Assembly (NCBI GenBank): GCA_020630295.1
Contig: JAHDBR010000016.1
Location: 7,609 to 42,940, forward strand
DNA length: 35,332 bases
DNA from: Sphingomonadaceae bacterium
Lineage (GTDB): Bacteria; Pseudomonadota; Alphaproteobacteria; Sphingomonadales; Sphingomonadaceae
Direction: 5' to 3'
The translations under genes were made by a program, and so were the position numbers. Positions 1 through 9,212 of this stretch are shown here, one piece after another; positions within the stretch are counted from its first letter, which is position 1, and the number at the start of each line of letters is the position of its first letter. The notes under the pieces were generated by a model. It was not told where the DNA came from. It made no database searches and saw only the letters and a program-made list of their open reading frames with translations.

Positions 1-555
1 CTTTTGCCTGCTCCGGTAATTGCCGATGCTGAAGATATTCAAACAGGCAAGGAAGTGAGCTTTGCTGTAACACCCGATGCCACTGCAATCGGATACCGGA
101 CACAAATTGCCAGAGACGCGACATTCTTGGATGTGGTCGCGGAATCAGTTACCGATGCGCCAGAAGTTTCCTTCACCGAACTTGAAAACGGGCGTTATTT
201 TGTCCGTGCGCGGGCTATCTCGGCTACCGGGATTGAAGGTCTTGCAGAGCCTGCAAATTTCCGCCGCAAACGTCTTGGTGTCACTCCATCGATCGAAGAA
301 TCGCCGATAGCTGACGGATACCGCTTTGGCTGGCTGTCCGACGGGGAGGGGAAATCATTTTACGCTTTCCAAATGTGGAAAGTTGATCAGCCTGACGCGA
401 TGATTGTGGATGAAACTGGATTGGCCAGCGAGGGGATCGTGCTTACCGGGCTGGATGCTGGCAAATACCAGTGGCGGGTTGCAGTGATGCAGGCTGAAAC
501 AGAAGGGCTTTTGAAAGTGTGGGGTCCCACGCAGTCATTATCTGTTTCAGAGTAA
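1..555 (+). CDS. FecR-like surface protein, C-terminal part (cut by left edge)
   Basis: The reading frame is open from base 1 to a TAA at 553-555, so this is the 3' end of a longer gene. The 184 visible residues are soluble and contain two beta-rich repeats, each ending in a G-[RK]-Y motif (NGRYFVRARA near residue 63 and AGKYQWRVAV near 152). This is a fibronectin-III-like pattern seen at the C-terminus of FecR/LysM-type proteins encoded next to CHASE2 kinases in sphingomonads. The FecR and LysM parts, if present, lie outside the window, so the family name is an inference from the repeat style and the neighbour. Only 28 bases separate it from the kinase gene on the same strand, which points to one transcript and a shared envelope-sensing job. 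It could instead be another FN3-type secreted protein. Confidence 0.55.
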   Translation, partial: LLPAPVIADAEDIQTGKEVSFAVTPDATAIGYRTQIARDATFLDVVAESVTDAPEVSFTELENGRYFVRARAISATGIEGLAEPANFRRKRLGVTPSIEESPIADGYRFGWLSDGEGKSFYAFQMWKVDQPDAMIVDETGLASEGIVLTGLDAGKYQWRVAVMQAETEGLLKVWGPTQSLSVSE

Positions 556-583
556 ACGCAAAACTGCTTTAGTCTGGAGCTAA

Positions 584-2773
584 ATGTCCTCTCAACGTCT
601 CATTCTGGAATGGGTGATTTTGTTCGCCTGCGCGTGTTTGTTGGCGCTATTTTCCTTATCATCCGGGCTCACCAACAGGTTTGACGGCCGCGTTCTGGAT
701 TACGCGACATGGATGCTCAATGATGGTCCAGGTGATGATATAGTCATTGCCGCAATCGATGACCGCAGCCTAGACCAGCTTGGTGCATGGCCGTGGAATC
801 GGACCACGCACGGGCAGTTGGTTTCTGCAATCGATCAAGCCGGCGCGACGCAGATATTGTTCGATGTGTTGTTCCTCGAACCCACCCAGACTGAAGCAGA
901 TGACGCGCTTGCATCGGCTTTAAAAGCAACCGGATCGGTGGTCCTCCCACACACATTTGGCGCGGCCGTCAACGCGGAATCAGGTGCTGTTCCCCTGTTT
1001 CCTATCCCGGAATTCGCCGCCAATGCTGCTGCAATCGGTCATGTCGGGGCGCAGCCAGATCAGGACGGCGTGCTGCGCCGATTTGAAATGGTTTTGGGAG
1101 AAGGGGACCGAACCTTTCCGCAGTTCACTCTTGCAGCTGAGCGAGCGCGGAGCGGAGGAAGTAACCCTGTTCTCAATAGCGAAAAGGCGGCCATTGTGCC
1201 GTTCAGTCCACCCGGAACCTACCCAACTATCTCAGCCTCGGATCTGGTGCAAAATAACGTCCCCGCCGATTTCCTAAACGGCAAAACGGTCATTATCGGA
1301 GCAACGGCGCAAGGGCTGGGAGACCGGTACTCGGTGTCGTCCGGCTCTGTTTCGCTTATGGCTGGATCCGAAACCCAAGCGAATTTGCTGTCTGCCTTGC
1401 GGCAGGGGAAATTGGTCTACGACGCGCCGGGCTACTTGGCAGTTGTGATAACTTTAGCAGCCCTGCTGTTCCAGTTTGTCGCATTCTGGCGACTGAAGCC
1501 GGCGCATGGCCTGTGGGTTACAATCGGTTTGGTTCTTGCAATCGGTCTTGCAGGTATAGGCCTGGTTCTGACCGCAGGACTATGGGTTCCGGTAGGTTCG
1601 GCTTTGCTCGTGCTAGTGCTGGCTTATCCATTATGGAGCTGGCGCCGGCTCACCGCAGTTAGCAACTATCTTGAAAACGAAGCATCGACACTGCCACCGA
1701 GAATTGCGGATGGGCCGACGGGTGACGGTTTCGATGTAGTGGCGCAGCAAGTGAACCGGATGCGAGGCTTGGTCCGCCATGTCAGCGACTCTTTCGCTTT
1801 CCTGCAAAGCGTAATCGAGGTCGCTCCCGATGCGATTATCGTGCTGGACAAAAATGGCGCGGTCCAGATGCTCAACCCGAAAGCGCAATCACTATTTCCT
1901 GACCTTGATGTATCGCTCGAACCCAATTTTCAGGAAGCGCGATTGGTAGCGGGCGTCACGCTGGACGAGGCAGCGGAAGAAATGACGACGGAGTCTGGCG
2001 ATACTTACCTTGTTGCGCGGGCCCAGTTAGATAAGCAAAATGCCGCCGAGGGTGGCGAGATTGTTGCCCTCCGCGATATCTCCCAGATCCGTCGCCGCGA
2101 AGCGGAACGGTCAGAAATGCTTGAGTTTCTTTCCCACGATATGCGCACTCCGCAAGTTGCGATTATTGGACTCTCAAATCGCGAGAACGCGGAATTGAAA
2201 GACGATCAGAGATTTGGCCGGATCAGAATGCAAGCCGAACGCACATTGAAGCTCGCGGATGATTTCGTCCAACTTGCGCGGTTAGAAGAGGCAACGCTGC
2301 ATTTCGAAGAAACCGATGTGGTGGCATTGGCCGAAGAAGCCTGTGACAGATCTTACTTCCTGGCGCAGAAGCGCAAAATTGAACTGAAGCAAGAGATGCC
2401 GGAATTTCCGGTCTTCGCCCGGATTGAGGCATCGCTCGTCGCGCGTTTGCTGGATAATCTGATCGGCAATGCGGTGAAATATTCGCCGGCCAATTCCGCT
2501 ATAACCTTGAGTGTCGAGGAACGCCCAGATAATCACTTCCGTCTGGCCGTGACGGATGAAGGGCCCGGGCTACCGCCTGAAAGGTTAGCTGATCCGTTTG
2601 CTCGCTTTGGTGCACATGAAACAAAGGCCGGTCCCAGTGCGGGCTTGGGACTGACATTCGTTCAGCGCACAGTCCAGAAGCATGGCGGAACGATCAAGGT
2701 TCACAGCGGCAATGGTCATGGCACATCGTTTGTAATCGACCTTCCGGCCGGTGACATCACACCGCTTACCTAA
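584..2773 (+). CDS. CHASE2-domain sensor histidine kinase
   Basis: A 729-residue membrane sensor kinase. An N-terminal membrane segment (about residues 7-27) is followed by a periplasmic CHASE2 domain (about 30-280, with the AAIDDRSLDQLGAWPW signature). Three membrane helices follow (about 283-302, 310-335, 336-354), then a PAS-like domain (about 405-500), a HisKA dimerisation domain with the phospho-acceptor His518 in SHDMRTP, and an HATPase domain (N box DNLIGNAVKY near 627, DEGPGLP, and GLGLTFV near 688). All catalytic boxes are intact, so it should autophosphorylate. The ATG has a GGAG ribosome site five bases upstream. It follows the FecR-like gene by 28 bases and converges on the lipoprotein and response-regulator genes, the latter its likely partner. 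The signal it reads is unknown; CHASE2 is a generic extracytoplasmic sensing domain. Confidence 0.93.
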   Translation: MSSQRLILEWVILFACACLLALFSLSSGLTNRFDGRVLDYATWMLNDGPGDDIVIAAIDDRSLDQLGAWPWNRTTHGQLVSAIDQAGATQILFDVLFLEPTQTEADDALASALKATGSVVLPHTFGAAVNAESGAVPLFPIPEFAANAAAIGHVGAQPDQDGVLRRFEMVLGEGDRTFPQFTLAAERARSGGSNPVLNSEKAAIVPFSPPGTYPTISASDLVQNNVPADFLNGKTVIIGATAQGLGDRYSVSSGSVSLMAGSETQANLLSALRQGKLVYDAPGYLAVVITLAALLFQFVAFWRLKPAHGLWVTIGLVLAIGLAGIGLVLTAGLWVPVGSALLVLVLAYPLWSWRRLTAVSNYLENEASTLPPRIADGPTGDGFDVVAQQVNRMRGLVRHVSDSFAFLQSVIEVAPDAIIVLDKNGAVQMLNPKAQSLFPDLDVSLEPNFQEARLVAGVTLDEAAEEMTTESGDTYLVARAQLDKQNAAEGGEIVALRDISQIRRREAERSEMLEFLSHDMRTPQVAIIGLSNRENAELKDDQRFGRIRMQAERTLKLADDFVQLARLEEATLHFEETDVVALAEEACDRSYFLAQKRKIELKQEMPEFPVFARIEASLVARLLDNLIGNAVKYSPANSAITLSVEERPDNHFRLAVTDEGPGLPPERLADPFARFGAHETKAGPSAGLGLTFVQRTVQKHGGTIKVHSGNGHGTSFVIDLPAGDITPLT

Positions 2774-3365
2774 CTGACAATGTGGCGACGGCATCTGCGA
2801 CCAAGCTAGTCGCGAGGCTGTCAATCGCTTCCTGCGTGATGCCACACCCACCTGAATTCGCTGAGCCGCGATAGATGATCGATCCACTAACGCGGTCGAA
2901 AAGCACCAAAGTGCCGCGCAATCTGGTTTCTTTGCACCTGTCCAAAAAGCCTAAGAGGCCGCGCTTGCGCGGTTCGGCCGCCCATTCAGGTTGCCCGTCC
3001 CGTGCAACTTCCTTACCTGCTTCTACCACGCCGGCGCCCGCGTGGGCGGAAGACAGCGCGTAATCTGCAATCAATCCCTTGGCTGCTTTCGTACCGGGGG
3101 GCTGCAGAGAAATGGAGTTGGATCTGAAGGCGCGCCCTAAGGCTTCGGCAAACATCACGCGCTGGCCCTTATCTTCGGGCGACAGGGCCAGCTCTACAGG
3201 TTCTTGAAACTGGGCCTTGGGGGAAACTTCGTGGGTCGCCACTTGTAGCGGTGCGGACACTGCACAAGCAGACAGAGCGAGATACATCGCTGTCATTGCG
3301 AAGCAAGATTCAAGTCTACGGTCCCCGCGAACTGCGGGCTCGTTCCTAAATTTCCCCCATGTCAC
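2766..3365 (-). CDS. hypothetical small lipoprotein
   Basis: I do not recognise the family. The gene begins with a GTG six bases after the response-regulator stop codon and would share its transcript. The N-terminus is a basic stretch, then a short hydrophobic run ending in LSAC, which reads as a lipobox (Cys near residue 34). An ATG at 3296 would give a 176-residue protein, but that leaves a very short signal region and has no ribosome site. The GTG has a GAAGAGG about 11 bases upstream. The mature part is mixed alpha/beta with three cysteines, including a GGCG motif near the end, and a region (FDRVSGSIIYRG) resembling small envelope proteins. Its 3' end overlaps the convergent kinase gene by 8 bases. 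An outer-membrane-anchored accessory of the neighbouring two-component system is a guess from position. Confidence 0.6.
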   Translation of the reverse strand: MTWGKFRNEPAVRGDRRLESCFAMTAMYLALSACAVSAPLQVATHEVSPKAQFQEPVELALSPEDKGQRVMFAEALGRAFRSNSISLQPPGTKAAKGLIADYALSSAHAGAGVVEAGKEVARDGQPEWAAEPRKRGLLGFLDRCKETRLRGTLVLFDRVSGSIIYRGSANSGGCGITQEAIDSLATSLVADAVATLSVR

Positions 3366-3371
3366 CCGGTA

Positions 3372-4070
3372 CTATGCCTCTTCAAGAACGTTGAACTGAT
3401 CCATCCTGTATCCGAAACCGAACACAGTTTGAATAGCATAACCGTTCTGAGGCCGAAGTCCTAATTTTGATCGAACACGCGATATGTGCATGTCCAGCGT
3501 GCGGGTCTCAATATCCAGCGAGCCGCCCCAAACTTGGGAAAAGATATAGCTCCGTGACAATGGCCGGTTCATGTTCTCGAAGAACAGCAAGGCGACCTTA
3601 AATTCCTTGGAAGTCAGCTTGATCTCCTCGCCATTGCGCTTGATGATCTGCTGGAGGCGGTCAATATTATAGTTGCCAAACTCTTCGAATCGGTCGTTCT
3701 TTTCAGCCACGATCTTGCGCCCTGCTGCTTCGATCCGGGCAAGAATAACTTCGCCGCTTTCCGGTTTCACGATGTAATCGCTGGCCCCTTTTTCCAAGCC
3801 GCGGACGACATCACCCTTCTCCGAACGGCTGGTGATCAGGATGAACGCTGGCGGTTGCTCAATCGATTCGTTGGCCCATTGCAGCACATCAAGGCCGGTA
3901 GCGCCGGGCATATTCCAATCCGCCAATACCACATCGTAGGTATCGCGCTGAAGCGCGATCTTTAGATCGGTTCCGGTTCTGAATTGTTCGAAATCATGGT
4001 CAGTATTCGCGAGTACCGAAGCGACTTGATCCAGTATCTCCGGATCATCATCTGCAATTGCTATCCTCAT
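3372..4070 (-). CDS. OmpR-family response regulator
   Basis: A 232-residue transcription regulator. The receiver domain (1-115) has the acidic pocket Asp7-Asp9, phospho-acceptor Asp51 in the LADWNMPG motif, Thr80 and Lys102. The C-terminal winged-helix DNA-binding domain (about 130-228) has the LTSKEFKVALLF and TRTLDMHISRVRSKL patterns typical of OmpR/PhoB proteins, ending in the GFGYRM wing. I chose the ATG at 4070 because MRIAIADDD is the usual start and an AAGGGG ribosome site lies about 8 bases upstream; longer starts add residues unlike the family. It is convergent with the CHASE2 kinase, its probable partner, and continues into the lipoprotein gene after 6 bases. Target genes cannot be read from the window. 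Confidence 0.92.
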   Translation of the reverse strand: MRIAIADDDPEILDQVASVLANTDHDFEQFRTGTDLKIALQRDTYDVVLADWNMPGATGLDVLQWANESIEQPPAFILITSRSEKGDVVRGLEKGASDYIVKPESGEVILARIEAAGRKIVAEKNDRFEEFGNYNIDRLQQIIKRNGEEIKLTSKEFKVALLFFENMNRPLSRSYIFSQVWGGSLDIETRTLDMHISRVRSKLGLRPQNGYAIQTVFGFGYRMDQFNVLEEA

Positions 4071-4230
4071 CAAAGAGCCCCTTATAACGTGCGGTCCATA
4101 TTTGGATACCGCGGTTTCAATTGGCATCTTTTACATCTGCATGGAATGCGCAAACCTGAACAACAGCGTTCATGTTACAAGTGTTTACCGTCTGATTATC
4201 CTGTAAAACCAATCGTTGAGAGCAAATGTA

Positions 4231-4259
4231 ACGGGGGCAAACCACTGGTTCGCCCCCGT
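4231..4259 (-). terminator. hairpin after the glucan-transporter gene
   Basis: An 8-bp perfect GC-rich stem (ACGGGGGC with GCCCCCGT) whose loop can add an AACC/GGTT extension. It lies about 28 bases beyond the stop codon of the FHS transporter and before the response-regulator gene. The minus-strand sequence after the stem (TTACATTTG) is only moderately T-rich, so termination may be partial or Rho-assisted. It marks the likely end of the GH3-transporter transcript. Confidence 0.6.
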
Positions 4260-4287
4260 AAAGTGATACCTGTCATGCAGAAAAATT

Positions 4288-5580
4288 TTACGCGGGCTTG
4301 CGCGCAAAAATTCCGAATATGAGGATCGTTGCGTAGCAAATTGCCGGAATAATCAGGGCAAATGTCAGCGTTGAGGCGTCTGCAACCACACCAAACAGCA
4401 ATGGAACAACTGCGCCGCCGCATATAGCCACATTGATGATTCCCGACCCGTCAGCAGCACGCGAGCCAAGCTTTTCGCAAGCTAGCGAGAAGATGGTCGG
4501 GAACATGATCGAGTTCATCAGGCCAATCGCCAGCAGCGAGTAGCCGGAGATGTCGCCCGTCGTATTGGCCGAGATTGCCAGAAGCGTGATCGCGCCGAAT
4601 GCCACCGTCGATAGAAGCAGACCTGGGCTAACTACACGGAGCAAGCCTGAACCAATGAACCGGCCGACCATGGCGCCGCCCCAATACAAAGCGATCAGTT
4701 TGCCAGCCGCTTGCTCGCCAATGCCCATGACATTGTCTTGCTGTAAATAGTCTACGATGATCGAGCCAATCGCGACCTCGCCGCCGACATAAAGGAAAAT
4801 ACATAATGCGCCGAAGCCGAAGCGCGAGCGCTTGAGAAGGTCGAGACCGGCAAAGCCCGAGCTTGCTTCGTGCTTTTCGCCTTTAAGCCGGTTGCGGAAG
4901 GTCCACACAACGCCGGCAACGATGGCAAGCGCGACAGCAATGCCAAGATAGCCGTTCACAATGGCCTGACTCTCTGCAGTCCGGTATGCCTCAAGCTCTA
5001 CGCCGGAAAGCTGGTCCGCAGTAACGGTGGCCAGGCTTCCCAAGATCAGGATTGCCCCGAAATAAGGAAAAATCGTGGTGCCAAGCGAATTGAACGCCTG
5101 CGCAAAGGTGAGGCGGCTATGCGTAGTCTTGGCAGGGCCGAGCAGGCTGATCAGCGGATTAGCCACCACCTGAACGACGACAACACCGCTAGCCAGAATG
5201 AAGAACGCAAACAGGAACAACGCATAGGTCGCTGTCTGGGACGCTGGAATAAAGAGCAGGCAACCAGCCATCATGATCAGCAGGCCTGCGACTGCGCCGC
5301 GCATATAGCCAATCCGTTTGACAAGCTTTGCGGCCGGAATGCCAATCGCGAAATAGGCAAAGAAGAAGCAGAACTGGACCAGCATTGCTTCTGTCCAACT
5401 GAGCGTAAACAGCTCTTTCAGCTTCGGAATAATCACATCGTTGAGCGAAGTGATCCCGCCAAAGATGAAGAACAAGCCAAAGACAAAGCCTTGTAGGCCC
5501 GGTGCATCGACATTGTTGGTATCATCCATAGTCTGTGTGTTCGGATCCGTGCTGGATGCCGCATCTGGCGCTAATGCCAT
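4288..5580 (-). CDS. FHS-family MFS sugar:H+ symporter (GluP/FucP-like)
   Basis: A 430-residue inner-membrane transporter with a hydrophilic N-terminus (about 1-29) and about 12 hydrophobic helices. The first helix and loop read GLFFIFGGITSLNDVIIPKL. This pattern belongs to the fucose-galactose-glucose:H+ symporter group; the Asn47-Asp48 pair resembles the proton-coupling Asp region of FucP (inference). Later it has QVVANPLISLLG and RLTFAQAFNSLGT motifs, typical of glucose/galactose permeases in this group. The ATG follows a strong GGGGAGGA ribosome site. It starts 25 bases after the GH3 glucosidase gene, so glucose released by GH3 in the periplasm is its likely substrate. A hairpin follows the stop codon. 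The substrate is inferred from family and context; other hexoses are possible. Confidence 0.9.
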   Translation of the reverse strand: MALAPDAASSTDPNTQTMDDTNNVDAPGLQGFVFGLFFIFGGITSLNDVIIPKLKELFTLSWTEAMLVQFCFFFAYFAIGIPAAKLVKRIGYMRGAVAGLLIMMAGCLLFIPASQTATYALFLFAFFILASGVVVVQVVANPLISLLGPAKTTHSRLTFAQAFNSLGTTIFPYFGAILILGSLATVTADQLSGVELEAYRTAESQAIVNGYLGIAVALAIVAGVVWTFRNRLKGEKHEASSGFAGLDLLKRSRFGFGALCIFLYVGGEVAIGSIIVDYLQQDNVMGIGEQAAGKLIALYWGGAMVGRFIGSGLLRVVSPGLLLSTVAFGAITLLAISANTTGDISGYSLLAIGLMNSIMFPTIFSLACEKLGSRAADGSGIINVAICGGAVVPLLFGVVADASTLTFALIIPAICYATILIFGIFARKPA

Positions 5581-5605
5581 AGTCTATTCCTCCCCGTGTC
5601 CGGCC

Positions 5606-8035
5606 TTAAAATGGTCCGGTACAATCCTCTGATGTTGCCTGCGGGACAATTCCGATTGAGTCCACGCCGAATACGAATGCACTTTCTGAAGCCAGCTTCA
5701 CGCCGGTCAGACCGTCCTTATCAATACAGCTGAGCGGGATGCGGATGTTGCGCCACCCCTTTCCTGCGGCCAGATCCAGACTGCTGGTAAGGTCAACAGA
5801 GCTGTCGCACCCATCGCAGTTTGGCGTCAGTGTGATAGAGCCGGTTGGCTGGCTGGCGACATTTACCTGCATCACAAGCGTGCCTTCTTCGGGAAGTACG
5901 CTTTTGCCCCAATCGAAAGAAAGCGATGCGGGGCCGGTCCATGTGATCCGGCGTGCATCTTCTTGTGCCGCCCGGTCAAACGCGGTCACAGACAATCCGC
6001 CTGATTTGGTGGCGCCCACCAAATTGACCAAGCGCGCTGTGCCGCTTGGATCATTGGCAGCGGCGGTTACGGACTGGCTCAAGCCACGTTCAAAGATTGT
6101 CAGACCATCTTCAAAACCTTGGTCTAGCAATGCACATTCTGTGTTGAAGCTGCGTTTCGCTGGCGCCGAGGCGTAGCTCCATCCGGTGCCGTAGGCGAAC
6201 AGGCTTTCGCTGCCTGGCGCGCAATTGGCGGGCCAGCCGAATGCGAGCTTGCCGGTAAAGTCATGGCGTGGTGCGCCTGCGCTATCCCCGATAAGTACAT
6301 CGGCAATACCTGCCCCTTCACTGCCGGGAAGCCATGCCGCCACAAATGCATCTGCTTCGGCCAGTTCGCGGTTCATCCACATTGCGCGGCCAGACAAGAA
6401 TACGGCCACTGTCGGGATGCCTTTGGCTTTGTAGGCCTTGAGCAGTTCCAGCCCTTCTTCGTCACGGAACGCGTAATCGTCGCGGTCACCTACAAATTCG
6501 GCATAGGGCTCTTCGCCAAACACAATGATAGCCGCATCAGGATTGGCGGGTTCACCGGCGCTACCCGCCAGATGCGCCTTGCCGCCGGTGCCGGTCATTG
6601 CTTCGGCGATCCCGCCAAAGATAGTTGTCGCACCGGGGAAGTTATCATTGGTCAAATCGCCGCCGCCTTGCCACGTAATCGACCAGCCACCGGACTGCTT
6701 GGCAACCGAATCCGCCCCAGTTCCGTCAACAACAATATTGGCAGAAGATTTCAGCGGCAGGACACCGTTATTCTTGAGCAAGACCAAGGACTCGCGCACT
6801 GCCTGGCGGGCAATAGCGCGGTGCTCGGCTGAGCCGAGAATTTCGAACTTCCCGCCTAACAAACGGGCAGACGGACGACCCTTTTCAAAGTGGTTGTAGG
6901 CTTGCTTTACGCGCAGTATGCGCAGCACGGCCTCATCCACGCGGGCCATAGGAATGGTTCCGTCACGGGCCTGACGCAGCAGCGTATTGTAGAGCGCTTT
7001 CCAGTCCTCCGGCACCATAAAGATATCGAGGCCGGCCATGAGCGATTCCGGGCAATCCGAATTGGAGCAGCCCGCCAATTCGCCGTGCCCGTTCCAGTCA
7101 CCAACGACCAATCCTTCAAAACCAAGCTCATCGCGAAGCGTGCCGGTCAGCATTTCCTTGCTTCCGTGCATTTTAACGCCGTTCACGGACGAGAAAGAGG
7201 CCATGACAGTTTGTACGCCGGCGTCGATGGCCGGCTTGTATGGCGCCAGATGTGTTGCGCGGAGCTCGGCTTCGGTGCCGCGCGTATCGCCGCGATCCTT
7301 GCCGTTAGTGCCGCCGTCGCCGTAGAAATGTTTTGCAGTTGCGATCACGCGACTGGCATCGAGGAATTCTGCGGTGCCTTGTTCGCCCTGCAAACCGACA
7401 ATCGTCGGGGTACCCAGCGCTGTGACCAAGCCGGCATCTTCGGAGAAACTCTCGTAAGTGCGGCCCCATCGGTCATCGGTGGCAACGGCCAGAGTAGGGG
7501 CGAATGTCCAGTCGATACCGGTCGCTGCAATCTCGGCTGCGGTTGCCTTGCCAATGCGCTGCATCAGTCCCGGGTTTTTGGTCGCACCAAGCCCGATATT
7601 ATGCGGAAAAATGGTTGCACCGGGCACGTTGCTGTGGCCGTGAACCGCATCGGTAGCCCAGAGGGTTGGAATCACCGGCTCACCATTGGCAAGCGGTGCA
7701 GTGGAGGCATCCCATACTTCGTCGGCCAGCTTGAGCCATTCTATCGCGGGCGCTTCATCATCACCGCCCGGTCCGCTATTTCCCCCGTTCAGGATCGAGC
7801 CGAAGCGGTACGTCTTCACATCTTCGGGTGTGATCGTGGAGATATCCGGCATGACCAGCTGAGCGATTTTTCGTTCTAGCGTCATTTGCGCCAGAATTTG
7901 CTCTGCAGTCATTTCCGAGACGGGTTTTGAAGCCGCTGCTTCAGCGGTCGGTACATTTGCGCTGCGGATCTGATCCGGCTGCCCGCATGCTGCCAAAAGT
8001 GCGGTGCCCAAAAGTGCGAATGTTTTAACCCTCAT
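5606..8035 (-). CDS. GH3 exo-beta-glucosidase lipoprotein (ExoP-like)
   Basis: An 809-residue family 3 glycoside hydrolase that should release glucose from beta-1,3/1,4-glucan oligosaccharides. I chose ATG 8035 because it gives a lipoprotein signal (LLAAC, Cys17) and has a GAGGACGGA ribosome site; the longer frame runs through the operator and lacks a signal. The N-terminal TIM barrel carries the nucleophile Asp313 in the VVGDWNGH motif, with substrate loops such as TDAVHGHSN and KHFYGDGGT. The alpha/beta sandwich follows (SLVLLKNNGVLPL, then EEPYAEFVGDRDD). The last 150 or so residues form a jelly-roll-like domain of the ExoP galactose-binding-like type. It is anchored to a membrane facing the periplasm or surface. 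It precedes the sugar transporter by 25 bases and has a predicted LacI operator just upstream of the start. Confidence 0.93.
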   Translation of the reverse strand: MRVKTFALLGTALLAACGQPDQIRSANVPTAEAAASKPVSEMTAEQILAQMTLERKIAQLVMPDISTITPEDVKTYRFGSILNGGNSGPGGDDEAPAIEWLKLADEVWDASTAPLANGEPVIPTLWATDAVHGHSNVPGATIFPHNIGLGATKNPGLMQRIGKATAAEIAATGIDWTFAPTLAVATDDRWGRTYESFSEDAGLVTALGTPTIVGLQGEQGTAEFLDASRVIATAKHFYGDGGTNGKDRGDTRGTEAELRATHLAPYKPAIDAGVQTVMASFSSVNGVKMHGSKEMLTGTLRDELGFEGLVVGDWNGHGELAGCSNSDCPESLMAGLDIFMVPEDWKALYNTLLRQARDGTIPMARVDEAVLRILRVKQAYNHFEKGRPSARLLGGKFEILGSAEHRAIARQAVRESLVLLKNNGVLPLKSSANIVVDGTGADSVAKQSGGWSITWQGGGDLTNDNFPGATTIFGGIAEAMTGTGGKAHLAGSAGEPANPDAAIIVFGEEPYAEFVGDRDDYAFRDEEGLELLKAYKAKGIPTVAVFLSGRAMWMNRELAEADAFVAAWLPGSEGAGIADVLIGDSAGAPRHDFTGKLAFGWPANCAPGSESLFAYGTGWSYASAPAKRSFNTECALLDQGFEDGLTIFERGLSQSVTAAANDPSGTARLVNLVGATKSGGLSVTAFDRAAQEDARRITWTGPASLSFDWGKSVLPEEGTLVMQVNVASQPTGSITLTPNCDGCDSSVDLTSSLDLAAGKGWRNIRIPLSCIDKDGLTGVKLASESAFVFGVDSIGIVPQATSEDCTGPF

Positions 8036-8055
8036 TCCGTCCTCTTCAATCTCTA

Positions 8056-8070
8056 TGTGAACGTTCCCAA
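8056..8070. promoter_or_regulatory. predicted LacI operator upstream of GH3
   Basis: The sequence TGTGAACGTTCCCAA matches the paired operators upstream of the TonB receptor gene, with one change in the right half. Its core TGAACGTT has the central CG typical of LacI-family sites. It ends 20 bases before the GH3 start codon, where a bound repressor would block the promoter or early elongation. A possible promoter on the minus strand (TTGCTT, 16 bases, TAGAAC) lies just upstream of it; that part is weak. Confidence 0.7.
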
Positions 8071-8157
8071 AGTGATGTTCTACACTTGGAAAGGCTAAAA
8101 GCAAGGACTTAGAGGAAGGTGCGGATCTTTTCCGCAGTTCAGCGGGATCTAGCTGGA

Positions 8158-9210
8158 CTAGCCGCGGGGCGGGGCAGTCGAATCACGCTCGACAAAACCG
8201 GCGCTGACTACGGTCGGCCCGTCGGGTAAATCTTCACCCTTTTGCGCGGAAATGATCAATTCGACCGCGCGGGATGTGGTATCGGCAACGGGTTGGTCAA
8301 TGGCCGTCAGAGGCGGCTGGGCCAGCATGGCGGATGGTGTGTTGTCAAAGCTGATCACTGACAGATCACCCGGAACATCCATGCCCAAATCGCCAGCAAC
8401 TTTTATCACTGCAAGCGCCATTTGATCGTTGCTGGCAATGATCGCGGTAGGAGGTTTCTGGGCGCTAAGAAGTTTCTCCGCTGCCCGTTGGCCGGAATCA
8501 AATGAGAAGTCGCCCGGTTCGCACATATTCTCGAGCGATTTACCGGCACCAAGCATTGCGGCCTTCCAACCCATTTTGCGCCAGCTGCTCAAAACATAAT
8601 CGTCTGGCCCGGTAATGAAGCCGATCCGGCTATGCCCCAAGCGCAGAAGATAATTTGTAGCATCAAACGCTGCCTGTTCGTCCCCCATATTTAACGGGAT
8701 CCCGCCGGATACTCCTTCGGATCCAATTTGCGCGAAAGGTATCTTCGCATTTGCGAGCAAGTTGGTAATTAGCGGATTGTCCGAGTGCGGCGGGGTCAGG
8801 ATAATACCGTCCGGCTGCAAAGCAGCAATCGCAGCTTTCAATTCGCGTTCGACATGGTCGTTATGTGTGTCGACCAGTTCGAAAATTAAACGATATCCAA
8901 ATTCGGCGCATTTCAGCATTCCGCCAAGCAACATCTGGTCAATCCAGTTGGAGCCTTGGCGCGATTGCCAGTCGGCAATTGTCCGCTCACGGTCGTTCAG
9001 CGCGAGGATCAGATAAGACCGCGACCCGCTCATCCGTTGAGCTGCGATGGAGGGAATATAGCCGAGCTTGTCGATAGAGGCTTGGACTTTCTCCTGCATC
9101 GACGGGCGCACGTTAGGCTCATTATTGATGACACGGCTGACCGTTTGCAGAGAAACCCCTGCATCCGCTGCGACGTGCTTGATTGTTACGGCCTGGCGCC
9201 GGCGTGCCAT
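8158..9210 (-). CDS. LacI-family transcriptional regulator of the glucan locus
   Basis: A 350-residue repressor. The N-terminal helix-turn-helix (about residues 9-30, IKHVAADAGVSLQTVSRVIN) is followed by the hinge region and a periplasmic-binding-protein-like sugar-binding domain. That domain shows IILTPPHSDN, GHSRIGFITG and PTAIIASNDQMALAVIK, all standard LacI/PurR signatures. The ATG lies 2 bases past the GH16 stop codon, with a GGGGAGGA ribosome site inside the GH16 end, so the two genes are coupled. It sits between the two glycosidase genes. The TGAACGTTCA palindromes upstream of the receptor and GH3 genes are its likely targets, released by a glucan-derived sugar (inferred from context). 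Autoregulation follows if it is transcribed from the receptor promoter. Confidence 0.93.
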   Translation of the reverse strand: MARRRQAVTIKHVAADAGVSLQTVSRVINNEPNVRPSMQEKVQASIDKLGYIPSIAAQRMSGSRSYLILALNDRERTIADWQSRQGSNWIDQMLLGGMLKCAEFGYRLIFELVDTHNDHVERELKAAIAALQPDGIILTPPHSDNPLITNLLANAKIPFAQIGSEGVSGGIPLNMGDEQAAFDATNYLLRLGHSRIGFITGPDDYVLSSWRKMGWKAAMLGAGKSLENMCEPGDFSFDSGQRAAEKLLSAQKPPTAIIASNDQMALAVIKVAGDLGMDVPGDLSVISFDNTPSAMLAQPPLTAIDQPVADTTSRAVELIISAQKGEDLPDGPTVVSAGFVERDSTAPPRG

Positions 9211-9212
9211 GT

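Noticed and set aside
6890-7879. Long plus-strand open frame (329 codons) opposite GH3
   Set aside because: It is antisense to a clear GH3 coding region, has low-complexity composition, no family motif and no ribosome site.
8121-8135. Short hairpin GCGGA/TCCGC after the first lacI gene
   Set aside because: Only five pairs and no T-run, too weak to call a terminator.
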